Positions 34,321 through 45,303 of a DNA stretch of 64,000 nt are shown piece after piece. Numbering within the stretch: position 1 is the stretch's first letter; the number at the start of each line of letters is the position of its first letter. A model generated the notes under the pieces. That model had not been told where the DNA came from. It saw nothing but the letters and a program-made list of their open reading frames with translations, and made no database searches. The stretch comes from Berberis thunbergii (Eukaryota > Streptophyta > Magnoliopsida > Ranunculales > Berberidaceae), in contig QNQO01000686.1 in assembly GCA_003290165.1 (NCBI GenBank), forward strand, positions 496,001-560,000, in the 5' to 3' direction. Position numbers and translations under genes: made by a program.

Positions 34321-34978
34321 CAATAGTATGAACCTCCCGTCCAGATTTTTGGGGCTGATTCATTTAGATACGTCTCATACTATTGGAAAATGATGCAGAG
34401 TTTTCCTCCGTCTGGCGCTTAGAGAGCTGGCAATTTGTTGCTTGCTAGGGTAATTGTTGTGGAACTTGGTGTGAGCAACTGGAGCACTTGATATTCACGG
34501 CAGCAACATGTTCTTGTAGATGTGAATGCTAGAGGCTTTTATATGGAGGCGGTAATAGACATGGAGATTTGGATGCTTGCAAGAATTTAGAGATGTTTTC
34601 TTGGAATTCTTTGGTTTATAATTATCTTGGAGGTTTAGAGGGAAGGCCATTTTTATTAAGGGTTTTTGTTTTTATTTTGTGGATTTGGCCCTTAGGTTAT
34701 TTTAGTTAACTAGGGTTAGCCCCTAGGTTCCTAGTTTCTTTTGATGTTTTGTTTTGGTGAATTAGGTCTAGCCCCTAGGTTTTGGTGAATTGGGTCTAGC
34801 CCTTGGTTTCTCAGGATTTGGACTTTATTATGAGAGCTTGCCCTTTTGCTACGTTTTTGGTGATTTAGGTATAGACTTTAAATTCTATGTTTTTCTTTTT
34901 TCGGTTAAAGTCGTAATGTACCCCACGACGATGTAAAATCTTTTGATTAAGTAATAAAGGTCTGGTTATTTAAAAAAA
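34321..34978 (+). other. LINE-1 3' UTR and A tail
   Basis: T-rich sequence with repeated GGTCTAGCCC-CTAGGTT phrases (34730-34805), then AAGTAATAAAGGTCTGG and TTATTTAAAAAAAA. The end matches LINE-3 (GATAAGTAATAAAGGTCTGG in minus orientation). Confidence 0.75.
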
Positions 34979-35099
34979 ACCATAGGCTAATGGTTTTCCC
35001 AAAATGTTCCAATCCGGTATTACTCATACTCTTCCAATCGCTTCCCATGTTTTGAAAGTTTAATATGAACCACTGTTTTTTCCTCCGCCAAATATGGAG

Positions 35100-35837
35100 G
35101 TACAAACTTCAATCTTGCAGAGCTATTTTCATTGTTTTTTGTGAACAATGTACCCCGTCACATTGTGTTGTTGTAGTTGCATTGGGTTCATCTCGTTAGA
35201 GTTTGCATGTGCTGGTATCACATCATTTTTGCTTCATTGGATGCATTGAATAAGGCTAGGGTTTTCTCAACTCCTACCTTATCCATACCATCATCTACAA
35301 TCTCCATTGATTTTCTTCCATATGTTGAGCGTGAGTTTTCCATTAATGATTTAGGGTTTTATTTGGATCCCCTCGCATCTGGTTTCATCTGTTCACGAGG
35401 AGGGCTCACTGCAACATCTCTAGTCAGGAATACGTTTCTATTCGAACTAGTGTTCTAAAATTTGCTAGGTACAAACTTCAATCTGGCAGAGCTATTTTCA
35501 TTGTTTTTTGTGAACAATGTACGCCGTCACATTGTGTTGTTGTAGTTGCATTGGGTTCATCTCGTTAGAGTTTGCATGTGCTGGTATCACATCATTTTTG
35601 CTTCATTGGATGCACTGAATAAGGCTAGGGTTTTCTCAACTCCTACCTTATCCATACCATCATCTACAATCTCCATTGATTCTCTTCCATATGTTGAGCG
35701 TGAGTTTTCCATTAATGATTTAGGGTTTTATTTGGATCCCCTCGCATCTTGTTTCATCTGTTCACGAGGAAGGCTCAGTGCAACATTTCTAGTCAGGAAT
35801 ACGTTTCTATTCGAACTAGTGTTCTAAAATTTGCTAG
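35100..35837 (+). repeat. Perfect-length tandem duplication, two 369-bp units
   Basis: Units 35100-35468 and 35469-35837 differ at about ten positions by eye. Both start GTACAAACTTCAATCT and end TTCTAAAATTTGCTAG. Each holds a 93-codon open frame (35177-35458 and 35546-35827, MHWVHLVRVCMCWYH) that I do not recognise. Most differences between units change the amino acid, which argues against coding constraint. Confidence 0.9.
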
Positions 35838-36113
35838 CCGGCGAGCAAGGGACTAGCGTCCACAGGCCTAGGTGGTTTTTTTTGTATTATAATTTATAAT
35901 TTTATAAAAGTTAAACATAATAGCATATAAATTACTTCCAATTCAACGTCAAGATACGTATGCAAAATGTACAAAAAAAATCTAGAGCCTTAATTTTTTT
36001 ATAATTGAAATTAAATAAATAAATAAATAAGTTCAAAAACCCGCCGAGCCCGCCTGGGTCGCTCCCAACCACCAAACGCATAGTCCTCACCTAGGCCGAT
36101 TTTTAGAACACTG
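35820..36113. mobile_element. Short inverted-repeat (MITE-like) element, candidate
   Basis: Left end TGTTCTAAAATTTGCTAG, right end (reverse strand) TGTTCTAAAAATCGGCCTAGG. The interior has a CTAGG/CCTAGG-rich start and an AT-rich core. About 294 bp. No clear target duplication. The left end is also present at the close of the first 369-bp unit. Confidence 0.45.
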
Positions 36114-36632
36114 AATTGAATGAGGGTTTTGGGTAGGTATTCTCTCGCTTCCTGAATTATCTCCATGGGAGGGGATAGAGTGATCCACCTCTGGAACAAA
36201 TCCAGTACTAATCCGAGCAAAAATCAAGAGCACAATATCAACATCACATCTATGAATTCGTCCAGAAACTTATGTGGAAACCCAAACCCTAGAATCCCAT
36301 AATAGAGAATAGATACTGGTGTTGTGCTTTGAAAAGCATTGAGGCGATGAAGTTCTACACCTTGAGGCGAAGGATCAATTTGCTTTTCTTCAGATGTTGT
36401 TGACCCTAATCAAAGCTCATTCAAATGCTTGACAACAAATTCCAAAACACGAGATTCTTCAAGAGATATTTCAAACTCATTATCCATATTAGGAAATATC
36501 GGTATCATACCTACATATGCGGCCAAAGACAAAGAGATGGTAGCACTATAACAATGGTCTTCCCTCGGCCTTTTAGATTATGCTATTTAATGTTACCAAA
36601 TGTCACTTCCAATTTTTTCTCCAATTAAAAGT

Positions 36633-38018
36633 TTGTTAAGATTAAACATAACGGGTGGGATTTGGGGACAAAGAATTTTACACGCGATATATATCGTCGG
36701 ATGACATCTTATCAAACAGTTTATATTTAGTCCTAATAACTAACTAACTGTAGAGATTTAAAGTCTTATTTTTTAAGGAAACTAATAGATTCTCTCCCCA
36801 TATTTTCTCTCAAATATTTTTATTATGGTAAAATAAAATTTAATACAGAGCTTAAAAAAAATTAAATATCCAACCCAATTTCCAAAAAAAATAAAAATCA
36901 AATTAGTAATGAGATTAAACGTATTGTGTTTTTCATCCCAATTTCACATCATATTTTCACTCAAATATTTTATTACGGTAAAAAATAATTAATACACAGT
37001 TTCAAAAAAATCAAATATCTAAGTCAATATCGAAAAGAAATTCAAAAATCAAATTAATAATGTGATTAAAGTTGTGTTTTTCATCCCAATTTCACGTCAT
37101 ATTGTTTTCAAATATTTTATTACAGTAAAAAAAATTAATACATAGTTTTCAAAAAAATCATATATCTAACCCAATTTCCAAAAATAATCAAAAATCAAAT
37201 TAATAATTAGATTAAATGTGTTGTGCTTTTCATGTCAATTTCACATCATATATTCACTAAAATATTTTATTACGATAAAAAACATTAATACAGAATTTCC
37301 AAAAGAATCAAATATCTAACCCAAGTTCTAAAATAAAAAAAATCAAATTAATAATGAGATTAAACGTGTTGTGTTTCCGAATTTCTAAAAAGAATCAAAT
37401 ATCTAACATGTTTAATCTCATTATTAATTTGATTTTTGATAAATTTTTTTGAAATTGGGTTAGAAATTTTTTTTGTAAATATAATTTTTTTTACTGTAAT
37501 AAAATATTTGAGATAAAATATGACATAGAATTAGGATGAAAAACACAACACGTTTAATCTCATTATTAATTTGATTTTTGATTTTTTTTTGAAAATTGGG
37601 TTAGATATTTGATTTTTTTTTGGAAACTCGGTATTATTTTTTTTACCGTAATAAATATTTGAGAAAAAATATGATGTGAAATTGGGATGAAAAATAAAAC
37701 ACGTTTAATCTCATTATTAATTTTATTTTTGATTTTTTTGGAAATTGCGACAGATATTTGGTTTTTTTTTTGGAAACTTTGTATTAATTTTTTTTACCGT
37801 AATAAGAATATTTGAGAGAAAATATGGAGAGAGAGAAAATAGGGGGAGAGAGAATTTGTTAGTTTCCTTATAAAATAGGACTTTAAATCTCTACAATTAG
37901 TTAGTTATTAGGACTAAAGTTAAACCGTTTGATAAGATGTCATATGACGATATATATCGTATAAAATTCTTTCCTAAATATTTGTCCCCGGATCCCACCC
38001 ATAAACATAATCTAACAA
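36633..38018. mobile_element. Large palindromic foldback element, 1.39 kb
   Basis: The two ends are inverted copies: left TTGTTAAGATTA then GGGTGGGATTTGGGGACAAA, right (reversed) TTGTTAGATTA then GGGTGGGATCCGGGGACAAA. Next to the ends, GATATATATCGTC and TTAGTCCTAATAACTAACTAA also recur inverted. The interior of each arm is built of ~149-bp tandem units with CAAATATTTTATTACGGTAAAA (about 36811, 36961, 37107, 37258), inverted past a centre near 37400. No ORF. TIR family not recognised; could be a MULE-like or foldback type. Confidence 0.8.
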
Positions 38019-38680
38019 TTGGGAGCTACTCCTCACCATCTAAGCTTAATCTCATAATATCTAGACTCTAGTCTATTTAGTGTATTAGTCACTATAATCT
38101 ACTTCGTCATGCATATCTATTTCTCACCCACATTCTGTATGATAATGTTTTATTTTTATTTTTCATGTTCACATTTTTTCCCATGTTCTCAAACTTCCAT
38201 TTAAGAAAAAATCATGAAGATTCATGTTTTACCTTTCAAAGTCATGAAAATTGTGAGCAAACTGTTTATGTTTCCGTAACATATCATTTTCAGAGGAGGG
38301 AAGTGTAGAATCCAAAAACTCCATTTTTACATGAGAAATATATGGAAGAACAAAAACAGAGAACTGTATTGATTTGGAATAGGGAAATAAAGATTTCCAT
38401 TTCCTGATAAGGGATTGATTATTGATCCTATAAATAAACACATTGGGAAAATGCAATTTTGGTCCAAATCAAATACTGATTTTTTTGTCCTTTCCTTTGA
38501 AGGATGGTCCATCTAATCATTTTCAAGTGATGAAAATGTGTTTCAAATATAATTGTACAAGCTATAACAAATTTGAAGTTCAAAAAGAATAAAATAAAAA
38601 AAATCCAGCTCTTCATAAAACATCAATATTCCTATAAAAATCAAGTATTATCCTTCATAGTCAAAGGGTTCTTAGCAAGG
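38019..38680. other. Noncoding AT-rich stretch
   Basis: No gene or repeat that I can support; only short chance frames on the minus strand (38229-38616). Confidence 0.5.
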
Positions 38681-38689
38681 TTCTTCAAC

Positions 38690-39020
38690 GAGGGTTCTCA
38701 ACCAGGGTTTCCATCAACGAGGGTTTCCATCAGCGAGGGTTCTCAGTGAGGTTCTTTAGCAAGGGTTTCCATCAACAAGGGTTTTCAGCGAGGGTTTCCA
38801 TCATCGAGGGTTCTCAGCGAGTATTTTCCAGCATCTCAACGAGGGTTTGGGTTTCTCAGTGAGGTTTTGGGTTTCTCCGAGAGTGTTTCTCAATGAAGGT
38901 TGGGGTTTCTTAGAGAGTGTTTCTCAATGAGTTTGATGAGTTTCTCAGCAAGATTGAGGGTTTCTTAGAGGTTTTCTCCTCGAGATTAAGGGTTTTTTAA
39001 AGGATTATTCTCAGCGATGG
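38690..39020 (+). repeat. Degenerate minisatellite of GAGGGTTTCYATCAACGAGG-like units
   Basis: Variants of CGAGGGTT(C/T)TCAGCGAGG and TTTCCATCAACGAGGG recur every 17-22 bp, then GGGTTTCTCAGTGAGG-like units. It lies just before LINE-2 and could be its 5' UTR, though this is inference. Confidence 0.65.
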
Positions 39021-39239
39021 TTGGGTGAGCAATCTTTTCTTATCAGTAGTGTGTTTTTTCATATAAATTGGAGTTTTACAGTGTGATGGTGGTGAGGGCT
39101 TTCTCAACGGACCAACATTTTCGGCAAGGGGTAATACCATTCAGATTTTTTTTATCTTATTTATTGCTAAGATGCTTGTATGCTTGTGCAATTGTGCTTA
39201 ATCGTGTGAGATATGGAGTTCAAAGATGAAAATCTTCAT

Positions 39240-40930
39240 TTGTTGAAAATTGATGGGAAAAAATTTGGGATCTGAAGGTCAAGAAGAGGTTTGTTGTTGT
39301 TTGAATCGAGCTCGAGGGTTAGAATCAAAGTTTTTGTTGAATTGCAGAAGGGAGAATGGATTAGGTTTCAGCTTAAGGAAACTGTAGAATCAGACTCTAA
39401 CGCCTTTTCAGCTAGTTGGAAGATCAACAATAAATGGGTTTGGTGGTGAAAGAGGTCAATAAAGGAGGAATCATCCTTTCTATTATGGTGGGTTGGAGTT
39501 CAGGGTTTAAAACTCTAATGGTGCCAACTGATGTGGAAGGGAAGGGCTGGAAACAACTCGCCCAAGCTCTGAATGAGGTGGTTTTAAACAAGGTGCATCA
39601 GCCTTGTCATAAGCAGCAAGTTTAGAAAAGATGGGGGTTCACCTTTGCCAGGGCCTAGTGTCGTCCCATTCTCATGCAACATAACTTTTGTCGAGGTAAA
39701 AACCATCGATCTTTCAAGTGTTAGCCCTACTTTTGCTGCCAGTAAGGGCCCTTTTGCAGCAACATCTATCCATCGGGATTCCCCCATTGATTTCTTGTCT
39801 AGAGTATGAGGAAATCATCTTCGTGCAGATTCCGTTGCAATAGAGAATGGTGCGAGATCGGTGATACAATTGCCTGATTCGGTTATTCAATGGACACATG
39901 TTGCTTTTCCGTTTGGACACACAACTTTCCTGGTCTTTGCCAACTTTTCACACGTGACCTTTTATGCGAGGAACACGAGTCGTCTCCTAGGTTTCCGACA
40001 CTGAGTGATCAATCTCCCCAGCAATACCTAGCGCTCCTCATTCTTCTGCTTTTCTTGTCGGCTCAATGGGTAAAGTATGTAACCCGATGTCCGAGTTAGC
40101 TCGCCCATCTCAGCAAAATAAAGGCAAGGGTATTGTTGGGCTTTTGCCTTGCCAGGGGCCCTCATCCTATTTGAAGCATAATTCGGCATGGTCTAATGAT
40201 CAACGAACTTTTGGAAATTATTGGAAGGTCTTAGAAGCTGTGGAAGAAGATATCTTCTTGGACCCCTTATTGACCAAGATGTCTATGCAGGCCAGTAGGG
40301 TTCGCAAGTTGGCTAGAAAAACCTAGCATGACAGAGCCGCTGAATGGGCTAATTTTTCAGTTTTTCCAACCAGATCCAGGTTCATGCTCAAACAGAGATC
40401 CACCAAATTAGGCTCAACCAACAAAGTAGGGCGAGTATAACTTTAGGGCTGTAGCGCCGCTACTGGGTTGATAAAGAAAGAGTCTTCCAACTAGACCCAT
40501 GAGTGTTCGGTATCTCTCACATACTAGCCAGGTTTCGAGCCACCAGCAGAACAATGTGTTGGATTTCATGGTTTGTCCACAAAACTATGTGTCTCTCATT
40601 TGGAGAGTTGCTCGTCTACACCAGACCATGTAGGTGCTCCCCCTGGCTTCGAGGTCCCTTAGACGAAAAATCTTGGTTTTGTTCTCCCTTGCGAACAGGC
40701 TTTTGGGCCGTCTTCAGGGGGTGTTTCTAGGGTCAATGATGGCGCTTTATATCTCTAACTGTCATTCGGCTCAAAAAGAGGCATCAAATTGTTCGGCTTT
40801 CTAAGAAATTGGCTTGGGCAGTGGAAGTGGTCCTCAGTCAGGATGAAGAAAGGGCTTTAGGTACGATTCAAGCGGTGGCGCGGGGTTCAGTATCTGACAA
40901 AGCAATGGACAAGTACAACAACCTCAGGGT
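39240..40930 (+). pseudogene. LINE-2 ORF1 remnant
   Basis: Early part reads KGEWIRFQLKETVESDSN and, in the open piece 39434-39625, GKGWKQLAQALNEVV, which resembles the RNA-binding N-terminus of some plant LINE gag-like proteins. The later part (40130-40326, VEEDIFLDPLLTKMSMQ) is only weakly characteristic. The ORF1 ends just before the ORF2 start ATG at 40943. No zinc knuckle visible. Many stops. Confidence 0.5.
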
Positions 40931-40942
40931 TGAAGGTCCTTC

Positions 40943-41700
40943 ATGAACCTCAAAATTCTTTCGTGGAACTGTAGGGGGCTCGGGAATACTGAGAGGCAAA
41001 GGGGTTGCCGTAGAATAATTTTAGAGAATCGCCCAGATCTTGTTTTCATTCAGGAATCGAAATTGGAGAGATGTTCTAGAGAATTTATCAGAAAGTTGTG
41101 GGGTGATAGCTCTTTTGATTGGGCTATGGTGGAATCCACTAGTAGCTCAAGAGGCCTTTTAGCTATCTGGGATGCTGATTTTTTTGCAGATGAGGGAAGT
41201 GTTGAAAGGGGCTTTTTTGCTTTCTATTCAGTTTCAAATGATCTTGGACAACTCTTTTTGTTAGGGACTAAGAGAACACTTCTGGGAAGAATTATATGAC
41301 ATTGTTGGTTGGGTGCAATCGCCATGGGTGTTAGCAGGAGACTTCAATGTTGTCTGTCATATGAATGAAAAAAAGTTGCAGAAGGAGGTCCATGAGCATG
41401 TAGAAATTCAATCAGTTCATTAATGAGGTGGAACTCGCTGATTTCAGTCTTAAAGGGGGAAAGTTCACATGGTCAAATCGAAGAGATCGCCCTATCCTTT
41501 GTCAGCTTGATCGATTTCTAGCTTCGATGGATTGGATTGACAAATTTGGTAATAAAGTCGAATGGCTCAATGGTGCACCAGGTTCTGACCATCACACGAT
41601 TTTGCTTGCGAACTCGTCTATTGATGGCTGCACTCGCCTTTTTCCCTTTGATTACGGTTGGTTTGATCACCCAACCCTGGCAGAGGAGATGAAATCTTAG
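40943..41700 (+). pseudogene. LINE-2 ORF2: AP-type endonuclease
   Basis: ATG 40943: MNLKILSWNCRGLGNTE, followed by FIQESKLERCS (catalytic Glu), GDFNVVCHMNE near 41340 in a shifted frame, FTWSNRRDRPILCQLDRFL and GSDHHTILL (Ser-Asp-His). These are the hallmark blocks of the endonuclease that nicks target DNA. A frameshift near 41270 and stops near 41420 break it. Confidence 0.88.
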
Positions 41701-42885
41701 TGGAACAACTCAAAAGTCTCTGGCCACCCTGGCTACTACTTATGGTGGAAGCTTAAGGCACTCAGATGCAACCTTAAAAGTTTCAGGACTAAAGTTTGGA
41801 GTAAGACCAATTTATGTATTCAAAATATTTTTGCTTTAATTGCTAACATTGATGCTGAAGAAGATATCCAAAACTTGACTGTCGAGGAAAAGTCTTGTGA
41901 AGTACAACTGCATCAAGAGTGGGCAACATTAACCAAAAGAGATGAGGAATTTTAGAGGATCAGATCTGGGCTCAATTGGGCTGGTCATATGGATCAGGGG
42001 TCCAAATTCTTTCATAACTTGGCTAACAAACGTAAACTGTTTAACTCTATTGAAGATCTTAGCATGAGTTAGGAGTTGGTATTGGATGAAGTCAACTTCA
42101 GAGAACTCATGATCTCTCATTTCAAGTAGTTGTTTTATGAAAAAGAGGAGTGGCGACCTTTCTTCTCGAGGATTACCTTTAAGTCTATCTCCCAACCTAT
42201 GGCTACCTCTTTGGTAGAGAATTTTTCAGAGATGGAAATTAGAGCGACAATGGAAGAGCTAAAATCTGAAGTTTCTCCAGGTCTTTATGGTTTCTCAATG
42301 GTGTTTTATTTGAAAATGTGGGAGGTAATCAAATTTGATTTTCTGAAAGTTATTGAAGATTTTCACTCTAGAAATTTTCTGGATTGGCGGTTGAACACCA
42401 CTATTGCCTCACTTATTCCTAAATGTGCGGGAATGCGGACAGTCAAGGATTTCAGACCTATTAGTATTTTGAATGGGGCGTATAAGATCATTGCTAAGGT
42501 GTTGGCTAATAGATTGAAAAAAGTTCTTCATTTTGTCATTTCTCCTTTTCAAAGTGCAGTAGTCAGTGGAAGACAGGTGGTTGATAACCCTTTGATTGTC
42601 AATGAAATTATTGATTCCAGGAAAAAAATAAGGTGTTTCAGGGCTCGTTATCAAATTAGATTTTTCTAAAGCCTTTGATAATGTCTCTTGGAGATACTTG
42701 GATTTGTTAATGGTTCGCATGGGGTTTGACTCCAAATGGATTCATTGGTTTCACACTTTTAGATCTACAACTAATTTCTCTCTAAAGATTAATGGTCAGC
42801 TGCATGGGTTTTTCAATAGCTCTAAAGGCTTGCATCAAGGCGATCCTCTGTCTCATTTTCTCTTTACTTTAGCAGTAGAAGGTCC
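41701..42885 (+). pseudogene. LINE-2 ORF2: linker and RT to the palm
   Basis: The linker is readable with stops (RTKVWSKTNLCIQNIFALIANIDAEE). RT: VSPGLYGFSMVFYLKMWEVI, LIPKCAGMRTVKDFRPISIL, then FSKAFDNVSWRYLDLLM (catalytic Asp region, 42662-), LKINGQLHGFF and GLHQGDPLSHFLFTLAVEG. Frameshift near 42645. Ends before the YADD motif. Confidence 0.87.
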
Positions 42886-43876
42886 TGTTATCACTATTCT
42901 GCCCATTGGCACCATTCGATCGAGTGTTCGCCATTACCTTCAAGCGAAAATAAATAATCATTAATAGTTAATAATCCAAACGTTTATAATCTCATTTCCA
43001 CACTTTCGAGGATCACCTAAACCTACCCTAGATCTAGGCTAACCAAATGCTTTGATACAAAAATTTCACGCCCCGATATTTAAATAACATAAATTAATAG
43101 ATTATCCAAAAACCAAGGTACGACATGAACAAATCAAATGGTACAGTCATGAGGCAATAAATAAAATAATAACCTACCTTAAAATTCTTCCTCTCAAAAT
43201 AAGGTCCACAATTATTAACCAAAGCCAATGATATAAATCATAACAAAAATTACATTAATCAATCACCAAATTAATCTTTGACTCAAACATCCGAGCATTA
43301 AAAACTAATCCCTACATCTGATTACCTGGGAAAAACAATAAACTCAAGATCTAACAAAATGTGTCGAATCCTCAGCTATCACCATGCAGTTAATACAACA
43401 TTTGCGCTCCAATTAACCCTGATAAGTCTCTGTGGCTACGCTCATTAAGAACGCACCCAAATTTGTACAACAATACGAAATTCGGGTCAATATATTAATA
43501 CTGGTGTGAACAAACTTACAAATTATGTCACAACTAGACAATTAAATATCCTTAAAAAAATGCATTTCACCTTAGGGAAGACAAGTAGTTCTAATTCTGG
43601 AATCAAATGAGCTATTAGTTTTTTTCTTCAAGGCTAACCTAATACATGGTGAAATTATCCATGCACATTTTCATGTTATGATAAATTCAAGGTTTTCTTT
43701 ATTTTCCTAATTTATAGCTTCTTTTCCACAATTTCACTTTCATCCTGTGTCGAACATACCTCACCCAAGTGTGTCTCCCTTGCCATCAAAGCCACTCGGA
43801 GCGTACATGACCCAAGTAGGGTGCCACATCGAATATCATGTCATCTCACCCGAAGTTTGATACCTGGCAAGTATTT
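42886..43876. other. Noncoding AT-rich stretch between LINEs
   Basis: No ORF. Contains TTTCACGCCCCGATATT near 43066 and a CCGA-poor AT-rich run. I cannot assign it; whatever cut LINE-2 at 42885 may start here. Confidence 0.4.
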
Positions 43877-43899
43877 TATTTATTTATTTTTTTTTTTTT

Positions 43900-44607
43900 A
43901 AAAAAAAACCTCCAGAGGGGAGGGACAACTATGGGATGCCAGACCTTTATTACTTATCAAAAATTTGATTTACAAAACAAAACGGGGGTACTTTACGACT
44001 TTACCCGTAGAAAATCCAATTCTTTGAGCGAAACCGAACACTTAAACCTACAAAAACCGAAAACAGAAACTGCGGAACTAGACTAGAAAATTAAAGAGCC
44101 ATACAAAGAATAAATTTCACGCGCATCCTCGCACTTACGACAAACCAACACCCTACAACCCATGGAGAGACCGACCATGCTGAACGCAAGAACCGACCTG
44201 CTCATGTATCAACAAGGCACTCATGTATATGCTCATGAAGTATCAAGGCAACTGCATACTTATCAGCATATGTAGCAGCAAGGCAAAACTGCACCTGCTC
44301 ATGTAGCATCAAGGCACAAAAGAACCCTGCGATTGTCCTCAAATTCAGGCCGCATACTAGACATAAACCAGCAGTCAGTAAACCATGTCCTCGCAGCAAT
44401 CCACCACCTCGCAGCAATCCAAAACACAGCCCAGCACAGCACCAGAGTGCTAGAAGCACTGACCGAACGCACCTGCAGTCTAGGCGACAGCACACACCGC
44501 TGGATTATCGAGACTGCAGCGTCAAAAACAGAGGACACTCTGTTTTACAACAGAGTACCCTGCCACACGCTGAAACATGCAAACTCCGCTGCCCAAAATT
44601 ACGACGC
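43900..44607 (-). other. LINE-3 3' UTR
   Basis: Holds a weak repeat of GCTCATGTAGCATCAAGGCA-like phrases (44200-44320 on plus) and the polyadenylation signal. Between the AAAGGTCTGG shared with LINE-1 and the A tail lie about 40 extra bases (CATCCCATAGTTGTCC...), absent from LINE-1. Confidence 0.65.
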
Positions 44608-45303
44608 CTAGTCTTCCCCATGACGTATGTAAGCCGTATGGCTACGGTCAAGCACTAATAAACCTGCCACCCTCCGAGGGAGATCATTTGCAGTGAAAGA
44701 GACCGTCGTATATTCTTTTTGTGCTCTAGTGGCTAAAGCATCTGCCACCGCGTTGGCCTCTCTATAAATATGGGAGCATGTCACCGTCAAAAGGTTCGCC
44801 AGCTGCTTGATTTCTTTTAAAGTATTCTCCAACTGCCACGGTATTTTAAAATTACCCTTAAACCATCCACAAACAATTTCCGAATCCGTCTGAACCAAAA
44901 CCTGCTTAAGACCCAACGAGATACAGAGACGAAGTCCCTCAGCTAGAGCCATAATTTCCGCTTTATTATGTGAGCCTGCACCAAAGAAAATTTGCTTCCC
45001 CGCAACACAAAGACCCCTAGAGTCTCTAATAATTACACCTCCAGAAGCCATGTTCTTATAGGAGGAGCCATCCACATTAAGAGCAACAAAATCTGACGGA
45101 GGGGGATGCCAAAAGACAATTCTACTAAGCTTTCTCAAAACTGGAATCTCTTGTAACCCCAAAGCCCATAATGGATCCTTATGCAAACTGATTCACTTAG
45201 GAGTTATAAAATTATTAGCTAAAAGCAAATTGCGCCGAATATGCAGAATCACAAAAGCAGGATTAGGAACAGCACTATCATAGACACATTTGCACCGTTG
45301 TTT
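44608..45303 (-). pseudogene. LINE-3 ORF2: RNase H domain
   Basis: Reads FVALNVDGSSYKNMASGGVI (first Asp), HNKAEIMALAEGLRLC (Glu), VLVQTDSEIVCGWF (Asp) and REANAVADALAT (Asp). Complete type I RNase H fold by motif. Two TGA codons in the same frame precede it: 45304-45306, where a Trp codon is likely (TGG to TGA), and one just upstream of ATG 45186. Past them the frame is uninterrupted to the stop at 44608-44610. Confidence 0.9.

Larger units (their letters stand above)
10885..34978 (+). mobile_element. LINE-1: plant L1-type LINE, 5'-truncated, split by a nested Tat element
   Basis: LINE sequence occupies 10885-11764 and 32357-34978; all between is the inserted Tat element. The left part starts within ORF2 upstream of the RT and abuts Tat repeats, so the copy is 5'-truncated. 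The right part continues the RT exactly at the break, then the linker/zinc region, RNase H and a 3' UTR ending AATAAAGGTCTGG and a short A tail at 34971-34978. The family matches LINE-3 (minus strand) and LINE-4. Confidence 0.88.
39021..42885 (+). mobile_element. LINE-2: L1-type LINE of a different family, cut inside RT
   Basis: ORF1 remnant (39240-40930), endonuclease from 40943, RT to about 42885 where homology stops just after the GLHQGDPLS block, before the catalytic YADD. Sequence differs clearly from LINE-1/3/4. Loss of the 3' side is unusual, since target-primed reverse transcription normally truncates the 5' side. Left boundary is not certain. Confidence 0.82.

Noticed and set aside
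35177..35827. Two 93-codon ORFs as a tandem gene pair
   Set aside because: Reported only as part of a duplication: the units differ mainly at amino-acid-changing sites and no domain is seen.
38229..38616. Overlapping short minus-strand ORFs
   Set aside because: AT-rich sequence, no start context, no domain.
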